From the NCBI RefSeq assembly GCF_910592395.1, contig NC_088323.1, positions 5,582,001 through 5,646,000 on the forward strand: 64,000 bases of DNA. The letters run 5' to 3'. This document shows positions 49,620 through 61,366 of this stretch, piece by piece. A program made the translations under genes and the position numbers. This DNA is from Lineus longissimus (Eukaryota > Nemertea > Pilidiophora > Heteronemertea > Lineidae). The first letter of the stretch is position 1. Each line of letters starts with the position of its first letter. The notes under the pieces were generated by a model. It was not told the DNA's origin. It did not search any database and was given only the letters and a program-made list of their open reading frames with translations.

Positions 49620-50124
49620 CTGGGGGTGACAAGAAGCAGCTCCAGTAGTGAAAACAAACCACACCTCTTTGCTCAATATCTCCCTTTGAAAAAAATTTCT
49701 GGACTTGAACATTTCATTCATGTGTAGCATGACAAATTTGCCGCAATCAATTTCTTAACAGAAATCATGGCAGCATTCGTCTTTTCATGGCAATCAGGCC
49801 CTTCGGTTGGGTTAGAGGGGTGAATTTGGTCGTTGGGACCGGAGAAAAAACAACAACCAAAATTTCATCCACAGGCCCTATTGTAGTTTGACACCACATT
49901 CTTTTCAATAACTTGACCTTCTTATACCTAACACCGCTTCTCTTCCTTCTGTGTCCTTATAACTTTCCCTCCACACTGCGTCAGATTCAATGGCGTGCAA
50001 ATCCACCATATCCCGCAACAAATCTCAGCGGAAGCAGACCGCCATTAAACATCATCAACTACATCGATGATTGGGTCCCTTTCAAGACCAATCAGTACCA
50101 GATCAACATCCTGGCATTTTCAAT

Positions 50125-50201
50125 ATGGCGGCGATCCCACGGGACGACATTGCTGGCTTAGTACCATACCTGGCGTCCCAAGAGATGAATTCATTATTTG
50201 A
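50125..50201 (+). CDS. + strand first exon (ATGGCGGCG start)
   Basis: The start lies in a typical animal promoter-proximal context (TTTTCAATATGGCGGCG), with a CCAATCAG box about 35 bp upstream and local CpG enrichment. It reads MAAIPRDDIAGLVPYLASQE then MNSLF with two bases over, at a consensus TTTGA|GTAAGA donor. The composition is strongly protein-like. The family is not recognised. The next exon was not found; candidates on this strand include those at 55.6 kb and the kinase exon at 59.8 kb. Confidence 0.5.
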
Positions 50202-50999
50202 GTAAGAGGAGATTTATCACCACCTTGATCTCAATTAATAGAAATGCATGTGCTCGTGCTCTTACAGTAAACCAAAAAAATTCACGACGCCAAAAGATTG
50301 CATTAGTTCATGTTTTATTAGTGACGGACAAAATTCAGCATTTGCTACTGAAACTTTATGGTCGACGCATTGAGGTTTATATTTTTAAGACTCTATAGAC
50401 AGGAAATCGCTGCCGGGTGACAACATATGACTCATCTAGGTAGCTCGCACTTTTGTGCTTACATGTACTTATACCATAATGCAGAAGGCTGATGAGAAGT
50501 TTGAGAGCCTTCACCTGTGGTGCTCAATGAGGGAATGATATCCACCTATTGTAGGCACCTGTAGTCTTTTTATATACTCCTTTGCCTCCAAAAGTTGAGT
50601 TACAAAATGGCGGCCTGTGTTGACATGTAATGATGCAGTAAAATGCGACTGTGCCAGAGTCTCGCTTGGGCATTGGGACAGACATTAAAGGGATGGTGGT
50701 AAACACAAATCATTTAAACCGTTATAAAACAATTTTAGAAGTCACATAGCTGGTCAGTTTTAAGTACAAGCTGTCAGATATTTGACCTTGAGAGAAGACA
50801 AAACGCAAAGGTCAAAAGTCATTGCCAGGAAGTGATCAGCCATTCAGGATGTCGTTTGCCTCGTCCATCTTCACTATGCCCAGACGTTAAGTGCCATAGA
50901 TCTAAATGGTCGCGACTCGTAAATTAATTCTCAATCTACGATTATGGGCTGATTAGCCGCCATGATTTCCTCATGTGTAAGTCATACCTGGGAGCGGCC

Positions 51000-52900
51000 T
51001 TGGGCAGATAAAACGGTACATTTGTTTGTGATTTCCACCCAGATGGCGCTGGGTACTCGGCTGATCTGCACTCCTAAAGTACCTCACAAATGAAACACTT
51101 TTATTGCAGTGATGCGGCCTGCAATAATTATTGCTGCAATGAGCAATAAACAATTTATCGTCGGGTAAAACCAGGAATAAACGCATGGGTTTGATATTTA
51201 TTCATATAGATTTTCAAGATATACTCTGAATATTTACTTTTCAATACAATTGAAAATGAAATATATACTCACACCTAAAAAAGACGCTTCCCTTAAAATT
51301 GATAGCCGTTTTCCACCCATCTCGTGACTATCCAAATGATGGTGAAATCTCATATTTGCTATGACACTAGATACATAGAAAATATCAGATACTAAGATTT
51401 CGTAACCATCACTCCGCAGAGTCAACAACTGGCATCAGGTTTAAACTTCCTGGTAACCTTAGTTACCGAGAAGTCACCCGTAAGGAATATTGAAAAGGCC
51501 AAATTGCCCTAACTCTAGGTAACAGAAGTTTACCGCACACGATTTCATGAACATGACTCCCTAGAAGTAATTACCTTGAAGTGGGTGAGAGATATTTGAG
51601 ACCCTGTACAACTTGAGTTGTAAACAGGCACTCTTTTCCGTTTGAATCAAACCGGGAAATTCTAGATTTATGAACCCAACAGCTTCAAAGTGGAGCATAG
51701 TAAGAAGGGGGTAAAGTTACAGAGATTGTTGTTGACACTGATTGCTGTCGTTCATGTGAGCAAATGGTTTTAACAGTAGATTGAAGTGAAAAATGTCCAA
51801 TCAGTGGCATAAGCTGAATCGATGTTTTCTCAAGAATTAGCCACGATAAGCTAAAATTACCCTTCAGTTTCATGCTCCCTTGTCGAAGAGTACCAAACAA
51901 CTCTTTTTTTGACCCACCCATTCATTTTCATGAGCCTAATATTTTTACCAGTTTTCTGTAAGTGGGTCAAAACAAGAAAATTATTGGCATGAAATGATGC
52001 AACAATTTTTGAACACACTCTATCAAGTTGCGACAAGACCGAAGAACTTATCGTAACAGCCCATAATGATTTGGATAAGAAGTTCGGTTCATGTGAGAGG
52101 CCTTATCCCGATACCGTCTTAATGAAAGAAGATCAAGCTTAAGTAGCGGAGTGCAAGATTTTCTTCTCGGGCAAAAACAAAACACGGCGCAATACCCTCT
52201 GTGGAAAAGTTATAAAATAGTTCCCAGGAAGGTGTAATTATTCCTGGCGATGCATTTAGTTGGCGGGATTACTGAGACGGCGCGAAAGTGTGGGGTTGGG
52301 TATTATTGGGAGAATAATCACAACACGACCTGGTAATTACCCCTCCAAAGTATGGGGTCATCGTAGACCATTTATTCTGCGAGTTAAGAAACGCTATCAG
52401 AAATGCATTAGAGTTTGCGAGGAAGGGGGCAGAATTACAGTCAGAAATTGGCGACTTGTGTTAATTGCACCGGATTGGTGAAGTTAGTTCCATACTGTTA
52501 ACTCTTTTCTATCAAAAGTCTTGCTGAAGCCAGTCAAGTGACACCTTATTAAAGGGAGTCTTAAGGCAGGAGCCAGGTAGGTCAAAGTTACACAAAGTCA
52601 CCAATAGGGGTCTTTCCCATCTACCAGTATGAAGAATCTATTCACACTTGTTGGATTGCTCAGCTCCTGCCTAAAGCCCCCCCTTACCCCTTTAATGATT
52701 AAATTGCTTTTATATTTTCTTTCTTTTTTAAACAGACATTATTTTTTAATCACTCATAACTATGTTAGTATGGTAGGGATATATTTTTAGGGTAATGTTT
52801 ACGGGGAATGGGTGTGGATGGAAAGATTTTCAAAATTAAAAAAATGCTTTCATGGGTCAAAGCAGAATTATAATCAGAACAGTGTAATAAGTTAGTCAGT
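51000..52900. other. Stretch without supported genes
   Basis: AT-rich, with one TTATTGCAG/CTGCAATAA stem-loop near 51102-51128. A 73-codon Arg-rich + ORF (52260-52481) and a possible short + last exon (52921-52988, GYNFMMGIDYTWKGTGQLTA) are the only hints. Confidence 0.3.
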
Positions 52901-53469
52901 ATGTGAAGTTTTTCAATCAGGGTACAATTTCATGATGGGAATTGACTATACGTGGAAGGGGACTGGGCAGCTCACAGCTTGGCATTAATGCCTTCAATAA
53001 TGCCAGGTCCAAGGTCCTTCAAGCAACTTTTCTTGAACTGAAACTTTCATCAAACGGCCATCATCATGATGTCCCCGCCTATCAATTCGACAACACCACA
53101 AGGAGACAGCATTATAGAAAGTTGAGTTGGCCACCATTACATCAGAGTTGAACAAATTCGAACATGTAATTTACCGCACAGGACCTTGGGGCGAAGTAGG
53201 TATTCCCATTATTCTAATTACTCTCGATCCAATTTACCCGATCGAGAACCCATCTGATTGTGAGGCGCGCACCGGAAGGACGGCCATAATGACTACGTTC
53301 GTCTTCTCCGCTAAGATGGGATACCATGTTCCTGTAATGCGAGTTTGTGAATGATACCACGCCATCACCTTCGCGCTGCGATTTCATCCATTCTTAGACA
53401 TCTGAAAGGTTTAACTCTTTAGTTGGAATATTCATCTCCTTTTCAGTAAGAATATCCTTCTTCACCTTC

Positions 53470-53526
53470 TTTTTAGTTAGATCATTTATTTATCTTCATT
53501 TTAGTTAGATCATTTATTTATCTTCT
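53470..53526. repeat. 28-bp tandem duplication
   Basis: TTTTAGTTAGATCATTTATT plus TATCTTC occurs twice in tandem, essentially without change. Confidence 0.85.
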
Positions 53527-54514
53527 TTACACAGCCTGACCAGCCTACCTTCAAATTTGATCGCTTAGAAGATTCTTACCTAAAAAGAGAGAAATGATAG
53601 TACAACATGAGTCAAGGAAATAAATCAACTTCAAAGTCAAGTTCATAAACGCCAAATTATTAATCGGCTCAAATGACCTAAGAATTTTTTATCAACACCC
53701 ACAGATACGAGACAAATGACCATTGGTCAAGCCTGGTAAAGCCCAGTCTCCCTAAACCGATAAGACTCGATAATGAATGACCACCAATTTCCTGCGCTCG
53801 AGACTACGTCAAGCGCCTTTTCGCTTTTCTGTCTTCCGGGTTTTTGTGCGACCTCAGCTTACAGAGGAGATTAAGATGCGCCATGAGGCCACCCAATGAC
53901 GCACAATTGGAGGCCAATTCATCTGCGATAGAAGACGATTTGCCGGCGAACAAAAGATGACTTCTATCTATCTATAGACCAACTGCTCCCAATACAATGC
54001 ACACACTAAAGGCAAAAGTTAAGCATAATCTCGGAAAAATCCTTTTGCCTGTGATGCCGTTGAATAAAAGAAGGAAAAGTGTGGGCAACGGTTGTGTCGT
54101 TCTCCAATTAATCAATACAGCATCCACGACTTTTTAAACGCAAATGTTATATAAGTCTGCAACCCTGGTCAAAAGTAACCTGACGCTTTTGTGCTCAACA
54201 CTGCACTCTTCAAACCTGTCTGTGATATCTTGATTGTGATGCGTCTAGAAGCACTAAACATGATCTCTTCTTGTGTGTTTAAAAAGAGGGTTTACAGTAT
54301 TTTCAATAACTACTTACAAGCAAAGAATTGAAAAGAACCCTGATGTGTGTAGTTTAGTATCTTACTTGCCACACTATGAAAGGAAGAATTTTTGTATCCC
54401 AGAAGGTTCTTGGAACAGCGTCCTTACTTTTTTCTACAGCGTCGTGACCATCATCGGTGCGAACTTGACAAGCCGGAAGACAAGAGTTTCGGAGGAACTA
54501 TGATTAAGCAATTA

Positions 54515-54692
54515 CAGTAGAATCATCCTCAGCCGACACTTCCTTAAGTGGGACACCCTCTCTATTATGGACACTGTTTTTAATACCAAATTTGCCATTT
54601 TTATTTAATTTAACCTCTGTAATCAGGACACCTCTCTATCAAGAATCGTATTTGTCACATCCAAGGATGTCTCTAATAGGAAGGTTCTACTG
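54515..54692. mobile_element. 178-bp TA-flanked MITE of the CAGTAGAACC family
   Basis: It begins CAGTAGAATCATCC and ends as the inverse of CAGTAGAACCTTCC, with TA at 54513-54514 and 54693-54694. The interior holds GGACACCCTCTCTATTATGG and GGACACCTCTCTATC, the same phrases as in the 808-bp element at 17371, so it is a short internally deleted relative. Confidence 0.72.
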
Positions 54693-55588
54693 TACATTTG
54701 ACGGAGAAGAGCACTTCGACACCACACATTCTGGCTCACCTCCCAATACCAATCCACAACATGGTTAACGATTTTCGCAAAGTTGTCATGCTCACCAAAA
54801 CCTCCACTATCTCGTCACATAATTGAACTGCGACTATCAAAAAAAATCTGAATGACAATCCTTTTGCCATTCTTTCCCCGATTGCCATGGAGGTTATACA
54901 ACATTGATGATGCAAGCCCATGGAGGAAATCTGTGACGATATGCTCATCTATTGTGCAGACGATCCGGGATTAAAGGCTTCTCTGGGAAAAAGCATGGAA
55001 TCTTCGGTCCCAACGGGAGTAGCATGCACTTTCTGAGAGTATCATCTCTTCAGATGAGCAATGAATGCTTTTATTTCACACAACATGGTGCAGAATGCAT
55101 GAACTCAACTCATAGTGTTCTTTTTTTGAAACGTCCTTGGTGGGAACGTCATCGTTTGTTAAGGCAATTGCTAGATTTGCTGCGGACTTGCTTCACGAAA
55201 AGGAAATCTGAGATGGTAGATTTTCTAGTCTTTTGTGGCATGTGTTACAATACACCATTGAAGAACCTCCACACCCGGTAAAAAACAGCCACTTGCTCCA
55301 TAAACAGGAACATTCCTCGTTTTACAGAACAACCATGGTACAGTATAATCGTCAAGGTCATCTCTATCCTCCGTGAACCTGATATCCCGGAGAACCACCA
55401 AGACACTGAGCCCCCTCCAACCTGCCTGGGGATGCCTAATAAAAGAGCTCAGTCTTCTGAGATATCACAAAACGACTACAGTTTTCACCTGCTTTTTATC
55501 AAAATATGACCTTTGTCAGTCTATTTGGAATTCACTGCCTTCCCACGAGAAATAGTACAAAACCGCAATTGATTAGATTCCTGTACAG

Positions 55589-55780
55589 ACACTCGGACGC
55601 TACTTCAAAATGTCCACAAATCATCACAAATGTGAGTTTTCCATCAAGGTAAGAGCCTTCCATGAAAGTGTGGTTGAGCCCTGGGGACATTTGAGTAAAA
55701 GTTCGCCTGAACGCTTTACTTAGTATAGTAGAACTCCCATCAATGACCACTTGGGACTCGCGCCAATTCCAAGGTTGCAG
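55589..55780 (+). CDS. Two adjacent + strand internal exons with consensus splice sites
   Basis: Exon 55589-55648 (acceptor TTAGATTCCTGTACAG, donor TCAAG|GTAAGA) reads TLGRYFKMSTNHHKCEFSIK in phase 0. After a 75-bp intron, exon 55724-55780 (acceptor ACGCTTTACTTAG, donor TGCAG|GTAAGA) reads YSRTPINDHLGLAPIPRLQ in phase 0. Two AG|GTAAGA donors within 135 bp are unlikely by chance. A - strand frame (55801-55532) overlaps and is the competing reading. The second exon begins TAGTAGAACTCCCATCAATG, loosely like the CAGTAGAACC repeats, which is a caution. The family is not recognised. Confidence 0.35.
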
Positions 55781-55950
55781 GTAAGACCTTTCCAATGGCA
55801 TCTTCTGAGTACCTAATCATTTTCGGTGTGTCTTGAGTGATTTCGCTTGGATGGCTAGAGAGTGGTAGCGGGTTTATTATCCTTGGTAGTTCGTGCAAAC
55901 ACTGGGCAGGAATTCTTAACCTGCGATGTCAGTGTGGTTTCTATATCGTG

Positions 55951-56240
55951 TCTACAGCCACAACATCTTCTACAGAACCAACTCACAGCCCTGCACATGC
56001 CAACACAGTTCCTTTCCAAGTGTCCCATCTTTCTACGCCCATAACATCTTCAACACAACCCCCCCCCCCCCCCAACTGCCCCGCACCTCCCAAAACAATC
56101 ACACATCCATTCTGAGAGTTCCATCTTTCTACACCCATAACATCTTCAACAAGACCAGTTCTGCCTGCCCTGCAATTCACTGCACAAATACACTTTCTTT
56201 CCAAGTTCTCCCGCTCTCTACGTCCATAACATATTCCTGA
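55951..56240. repeat. Four degenerate units of 81-96 bp with a 15-C run
   Basis: TCTACGCCCATAACATCTTC-like phrases start units at 55951, 56032, 56128 and 56217, each followed by CAACA and a C-rich block. A run of 15 C lies at 56059-56073. On the - strand two units encode VEDVMGVERW in frame. Confidence 0.75.
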
Positions 56241-56462
56241 TAGAATTCTAACTTCATCATGCCAATCAGGAGCGTAAAAAAATGTTCTGTTCGTTAGTAT
56301 TATTGGCTCAATTGGAAAAGCCAGCTCTTGTTTCCGCTGGTTTTCGATAATGAATCCGTAATGGAGGAATGGACTTTTGATGCACTTGTCATAGGTGCTG
56401 TTGATTTGGTTCATTAATGTAACAACTTGTTGGGAGGAGTCATCAAATACTGTAAACTCCAT
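56235..56462 (-). CDS. - strand first coding exon, unrecognised
   Basis: A strong acceptor (CAGCTTTTCCTCCTCAG) lies about 30 bp upstream of the ATG, suggesting a 5' UTR intron, and a TGA is in frame just before the ATG. The frame reads MEFTVFDDSSQQVVTLMNQI, then NSTYDKCIKSPFLHYGFIIE and APDWHDEVRILSG. The frame stays open into the minisatellite, so the true donor is unsure (GTTAGA or GTAGAG); the end given is approximate. Not recognised. Confidence 0.35.
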
Positions 56463-57319
56463 GAGACTGCATCCATTTCATGACAAGTTCTGAGGAGGAA
56501 AAGCTGCTGTTTTGTGGCTTGCTAGAGTCTGGTCAACAGATTGTGGATATCTGTATACTTATTCTTCTTGTCCTCTGCTACACAGTCGAGGATGTCACTA
56601 CTTTCTATTGGGCCTTTCTGTACAGTGCAAATTCACTACGAAATCAGCCAAAACTATAATATTCATCACAAGGCTAGAAGTGCAAATTCATAAATTACAG
56701 CAGTTCAGTTGAAGAACACAAGGTTGCAGGTCAAGAACCCGAATAAATTGTCTAGATCAGCAACAAAGCAGAGAGCACCGCAGGTCAATTTACCCCATAT
56801 AGCATGCCAGCAACCCCCACGCGAGGTGCGCAAGGTTAAGTAATGAATTAATACAACACAAAAGTATAGGATTAGTACAAGATAGCAACGATGCTTCACG
56901 CTAATGAAGGAGAGGGAAACACATGCAAACCGCTAACAGGCCATCTTCAATCAATTATGGGGTAGAAGCTTGTCGTATGTTGGGAGGAAATGACACGAAA
57001 AGGTTTTTGACCCGCAACGGAACTGAGCAGCATGGGAACATCCATTTGATTGTGGAGAGGGCCACAGGAGATTCGTTATATTTGTGTCGCCACAAGAAAT
57101 TCAGAGGTCAGTGATTCCTCGACACACTTTAGAGTTATTAGAAGAATGGCTAAAAGACTTTTTAAGCAAATAACATTTGATATTTGTGATATCTGGGTTA
57201 TTTCTCAACATTCAAATGTCTCTATACTCAGAGGGTTAATGATACTTTTGCCCAGAAATCATGTTTTTGGGTTAATTACAACTATGCTAATACACAAAAC
57301 CCAAAAAGTTTAATCAATT

Positions 57320-58900
57320 TTTGGCACTTTGGTGATAGGATGAAAATAGCGTTTCGTGATATTTTGAGAATTATCATGAACTAGCGACAATCATTATCGA
57401 AATTTCACTTGAACACTCATCAGTTAATGTATCAATCTTGGCTGATAAAAATTTTCAGCTCGATATCATCTACCGTTAGCGAATGCTGACCACTTCAAAA
57501 ATACCTGGATCCCAAGTTTTAGGTGACCTTAAGCCTTATGCATGTATGTACATTAACAACCTGCTAGACCTGGCCACTTTTTCACCTTCGATCAACATTT
57601 TTATGTTTTTTGGCCAAAGTCTGGAAAACGATGAAGAACTAGGAATTTTGAGTTGAATTTTGGTTTGCATAATGTTCGCACCTTAAGAACTGCAACTATG
57701 GTGTTTTTGTTTAATTTTAATGATGATTCGATGTCAGTTATTACATAATAATCTTTAAGTGAAAAACTAATGATATTCATCCAATGTCAGAAAATTCATT
57801 AGATTTTTAGATTTTCTAGGTGACTCTAGACATTCTCATTCAAAATTTCTCGGTGGACACAAATGTTACCGTGAGCCACTGCTGAGGCATTTCTTTTCAA
57901 TAGTCTTTCCATATGAAGGGGTCCTTGGCCTTACTTCTGATGATGCCTGGTAGATGTCCCGCTGCAAAAATAGCATGCTTGGAAATCAGTTCTTGTATTC
58001 ATGAGTAGCAATACATAATTCAAGGTATAGGGTTAATACCAATACCCTCTCTATTAACCATATACATTATACGAGCCTTCTCCTCCAATTATCTGCCATC
58101 AAACCCTTCCCATAATGCATCTATCAGCTGTCGCATTATTTTCACCCTGTGCCGTAAGCGACTCCACGTCCCTAAAGTACGACCCATGTCAATGTTAATA
58201 TTTTGGTCCCCTAATTAAGCCATATTACCCATAATGCCCTGGGCTCGTTTCTGTCAGCCGCAGATTTGCAATCGTTCTACCACATGTTTTTGCCATCGAT
58301 TTAATTCTCGTAAAAAATCCTTCCCTTTGGTGCAATTTTGAAATTGATTCTGGTTGGAACGGGAATTACAGATCATACTAAGTTTTAACAGTTTAACCCT
58401 GAAGAGTCAGCTCACCCACTGCTGCTGCAACTGTAAGTGCTTAGCCAGTAGGCAGTTTGTGTCCTGTGTTCAACAAGCTGGTAGAATTGATCGTTGCTGC
58501 AACTCATGATAAATATGAAACGTTGCGACAACCGGTTTTACCTGCAGACAAGTGATCTTCGTCTTGCTTACTGCAGGTCATAGTGATAAAGATCTCTTGT
58601 TTGCAGAGTACTTGATTGATATTGTATGTGTTTTATCTTCGACAGTAATGTTGTTTTCAATGACCTTTTAATTTAGTCGAATATTAGCGGACAGACAGAG
58701 TGACGTTGTGTGGTGGGGTGCTGCCACCTGTTACCTAAAATCTAAGGATCTTGGGTGTACGTTCTATACCAGTAATAACCAGCAACTCTACTGGGAACAG
58801 AAATAGGTGATATAGCAGCCTGTCAAAATCACAAAAAATACAGAGGCACAATGTATAGACCCCCTCCCCCTTATCGCTACTCGCTTATGACTAGAAATTG
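57320..58900. other. Stretch without supported genes
   Basis: AT-rich, with no consistent exons. A GCTGCTGCAACT|GTAAGT string near 58432 is a good donor with no matching open acceptor exon. Confidence 0.35.
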
Positions 58901-59847
58901 ACTTGATTACGATTCATGTCATACACTCATTCCGTGTTCCATTCTCTGTTTGCCTACGATTGGCCGTTGTTAGCAGAGGCCAGGTGTATCCACGGCAAAT
59001 GATTCACCCCCTAATTGAAGATCCTAGCGACATGGCGGCGTGTAATTTACGTTGTGAGTTGTCGTGTGATCAAAGTCATCGGATTGGGTGGGGATGCTGA
59101 ACTACCTAGGTTGAAGACTTTTCCAATAGTCCGTCACGATCATCCATCTTTGTGTCTGGGTTTACGACGAGGGGTCCTCACTTAAAGCCAATTGCTGATT
59201 GGCTGGGAGGAATGTATGATGATTCTCATGTTTCTCAGCATTGCTGTAAATGCCAGATTTTCACGGACGTTTTATTTTTGCTGATTCAGCAAAATAAATT
59301 TGATCATGAGAAATTATTATTTGTTTGGAAAAACCGAAAAAGTTACTGGGTGTTAAAAAAACATTAGCAATATTGAAATAGATTGGAGATGGGAGATACT
59401 CGGAATGGTTGCAGCTGATTCACCAGGGTGATTTTTGAGTTGTTCATCATGGAAGTAAGATAAACTCGAATGAAAATCAGGAACATACTTTAAGATTCAG
59501 ATTCAAATTTCTAGATAATTTTTATCTGCGCAGCAGGTTACCTTTAACACTTTAACATTAAGAATGACAAAATAACAGGATTGTAAAATATTTCAGTAAT
59601 AAGCTTCGTCTGAGCGAATAATGTTTTCTCAGATGTATTTTAAAAACCCTTAAAATTTTGATGACGGCACTGTCAAAGTACACCATGCTTTGTGGATCTC
59701 AGATCGGGGTGTAGGTTTTCTGGAATATGTTCAGCAATTAAGCTAACGATGGCAAACAAGAACTGAATCAAGAATGGTCTTTGGATGAGAATAGGCACAG
59801 TATGTATCTGTTTTCCCATTCGCTGCCAACCTCACCTGAACCTCCAG

Positions 59848-60007
59848 GAAACACGACACCGATTTCAGACCGACCTTTGCCCGGATTGTCATGTCGGCCC
59901 TGGCAGACCCTGTCAAGCAAATTATCTTGCGGAACCTAATTATTTCCGGCAGTGGCATAACTCACGCTAAGAGTAAAGCAAAAATGAAATACAGTGATTT
60001 ATTGTGA
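59848..60007 (+). CDS. Last exon of a protein kinase (tyrosine-kinase or TKL type), end of catalytic domain
   Basis: After a pyrimidine-rich acceptor (CCAACCTCACCTGAACCTCCAG), one base completes a codon and 52 codons follow: KHDTDFRPTFARIVMSALAD, then PVKQIILRNLIISGSG, ending KMKYSDLL before TGA. R-P-T-F-x-x-I-V preceded by K-H-D-T-D-F is the subdomain XI signature C-W-x(6)-R-P-[TS]-F of tyrosine and TKL kinases. The leading G would complete TGG if the previous exon ends in TG, giving the expected Trp. The invariant Arg of subdomain XI is present. An AATAAA lies at 60140-60145. The other kinase exons (VAIK, HRD, DFG) were not seen in the window, so they lie in diverged exons I missed or beyond it. 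An antisense frame with a CAG|GTGAGG donor overlaps but is judged a shadow. Confidence 0.55.
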
Positions 60008-60366
60008 TGCATAGGGACATTAAATGTTTAAATCTTTCGGCCGAAGTCTAATGCTGAGTCCAGGAGGATACTGGAAGTGCACAGAGATTGAGTTCTTACA
60101 GCAGTGAAGAGGTGTAAAACAACAAGTCCACAACAAGCTAATAAATGTGTGAACGCAACTCAGGTATGCAGACGCGACAGACTTTCGGTGTTCTCCAGGC
60201 AATGCAGTGATACGCAATACCAACTAGGTTCGCTTCAAAAAGAAGGCAAAGAAGAAGAATGTTTTCAGATGACCAACTCTAAAAGTGATGTGAAAATGGG
60301 AACTTGGTGCAGCTGATTTACAAACGCAGGCCCCAAACCTTGCCATGAAAGAGAATTGATATTTTA

Positions 60367-61366
60367 TCAGGTCCAAACAGCCTTCAGGTTGGTTGTGATG
60401 CGGTGTTTTTCATCGTTGCTTGTACAAAGCGTCAAAGAATATCTTTTGATGTCTATTTTCTTGTCGAATAAAGAGCATTGGATTGGCCAGAGGCAAAGAA
60501 TGACGTCGCACAAGGTTGGGAACGCTTCAGATGTTGACTCAGGGTATTCCTGAATTGGATGGTTTTCCATACAGTTGTGATTGGTTGGTTTTCTTCATTG
60601 TGTTACTGAAAAGGATGGTTTTCCATACAGTTCAGAATGGATGATAATGTTTTGTTCTTCTTGAAAAAGATGGTTTTCCATACAGTTAAATTTGGGTGGT
60701 AATTTCTGGTTCTTCTTGGAAAGGATGAGTTTCCATACAGTTGACTTCGGTGTAGTGTTTCGTCCACTACATGGTAAAAAAGGTATTTATGTTGCCATGA
60801 AATGAGATGTTCACCTGCTGCTGCCGTTTCTTGGTCAGGCCAATTTTGTCCGTATTTGACATGTAGCAAAAACCTATTACCTCAAATAGGTTTCTGCTTG
60901 TGGTCAGATGATAGACTAAGTATTCCATCACAGATGACCCCCAGACCATGTTGTCATCATCTGGTAATAATCCATCCACAAATCCAACACAGGCTCAGCT
61001 CTGCACGCCGGCCAACTAATCGTGAACTTCTTCTTGGGCCACACGAACATGGTTCAATTAGCCATGTCAGCCAAAAGCATTACACATTTTCCTCAATCCG
61101 GCACCACACGGACCAAGGTTCCACTTTTATAATTACCCATGTTTACCGACGCTGGTGTCAAGCAGAGAGAGGCAGCAGCCATTTACCGCATCTGCTTGTT
61201 TCAGAATCTCCTTCATTACCGCCAAATGCTTTTCCGCCGTCTTGCTGACGAAGCCAATATCGTGCAGCGCGAGTTTTGCAAACGTGGTCATTAGGCCACA
61301 TGACTTACGGAACCCCTTAGTTATTGCCGTGAAAACCTGACGCCTTTCGTTACTTATTGTCGTCAT
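60367..61366 (-). CDS. Three-exon gene encoding an unrecognised 160-residue protein
   Basis: Exon 1 (61366-61147): the ATG follows an in-frame TAA; it reads MTTISNERRQVFTAITKGFR, then AEKHLAVMKEILKQADAVNG, ending LLDTSV at GTCG|GTAAAC with one base over. Exon 2 (60960-60881): acceptor GATTATTACCAG; the phase gives DDDNMVWGSSVMEYLVYHLT then TSRNLFE, with a GAG|GTAATA donor in phase 0. Exon 3 (60549-60367): acceptor ATCCAATTCAG in phase 0, EYPESTSEAFPTLCDVILCL, ending TTNLKAVWT before TGA. All three phases agree and the total is 483 bases. Exons 1 and 2 are helical in character and have coding-like codon use. Exon 3 is less typical. A 56-bp tandem repeat fills intron 2. The 3' end converges on the kinase gene. 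Confidence 0.48.
60557..60745. repeat. Four tandem units of ~56 bp
   Basis: GGATGGTTTTCCATACAGTT starts units at 60557, 60613, 60669 (AGATGG) and 60723 (GGATGAG). The spacing is 56, 56 and 54 bp. On the - strand each unit ends in an acceptor-like AACCATCCTTTTCAG string, and the unit nearest exon 3 of the - strand gene supplies its predicted acceptor. Confidence 0.88.

Noticed and set aside
55532-55801. - strand 89-codon frame MPLERSYLQPWNW...
   Set aside because: It overlaps two + strand exons that have four consensus splice sites; the + reading is preferred, though not proven.
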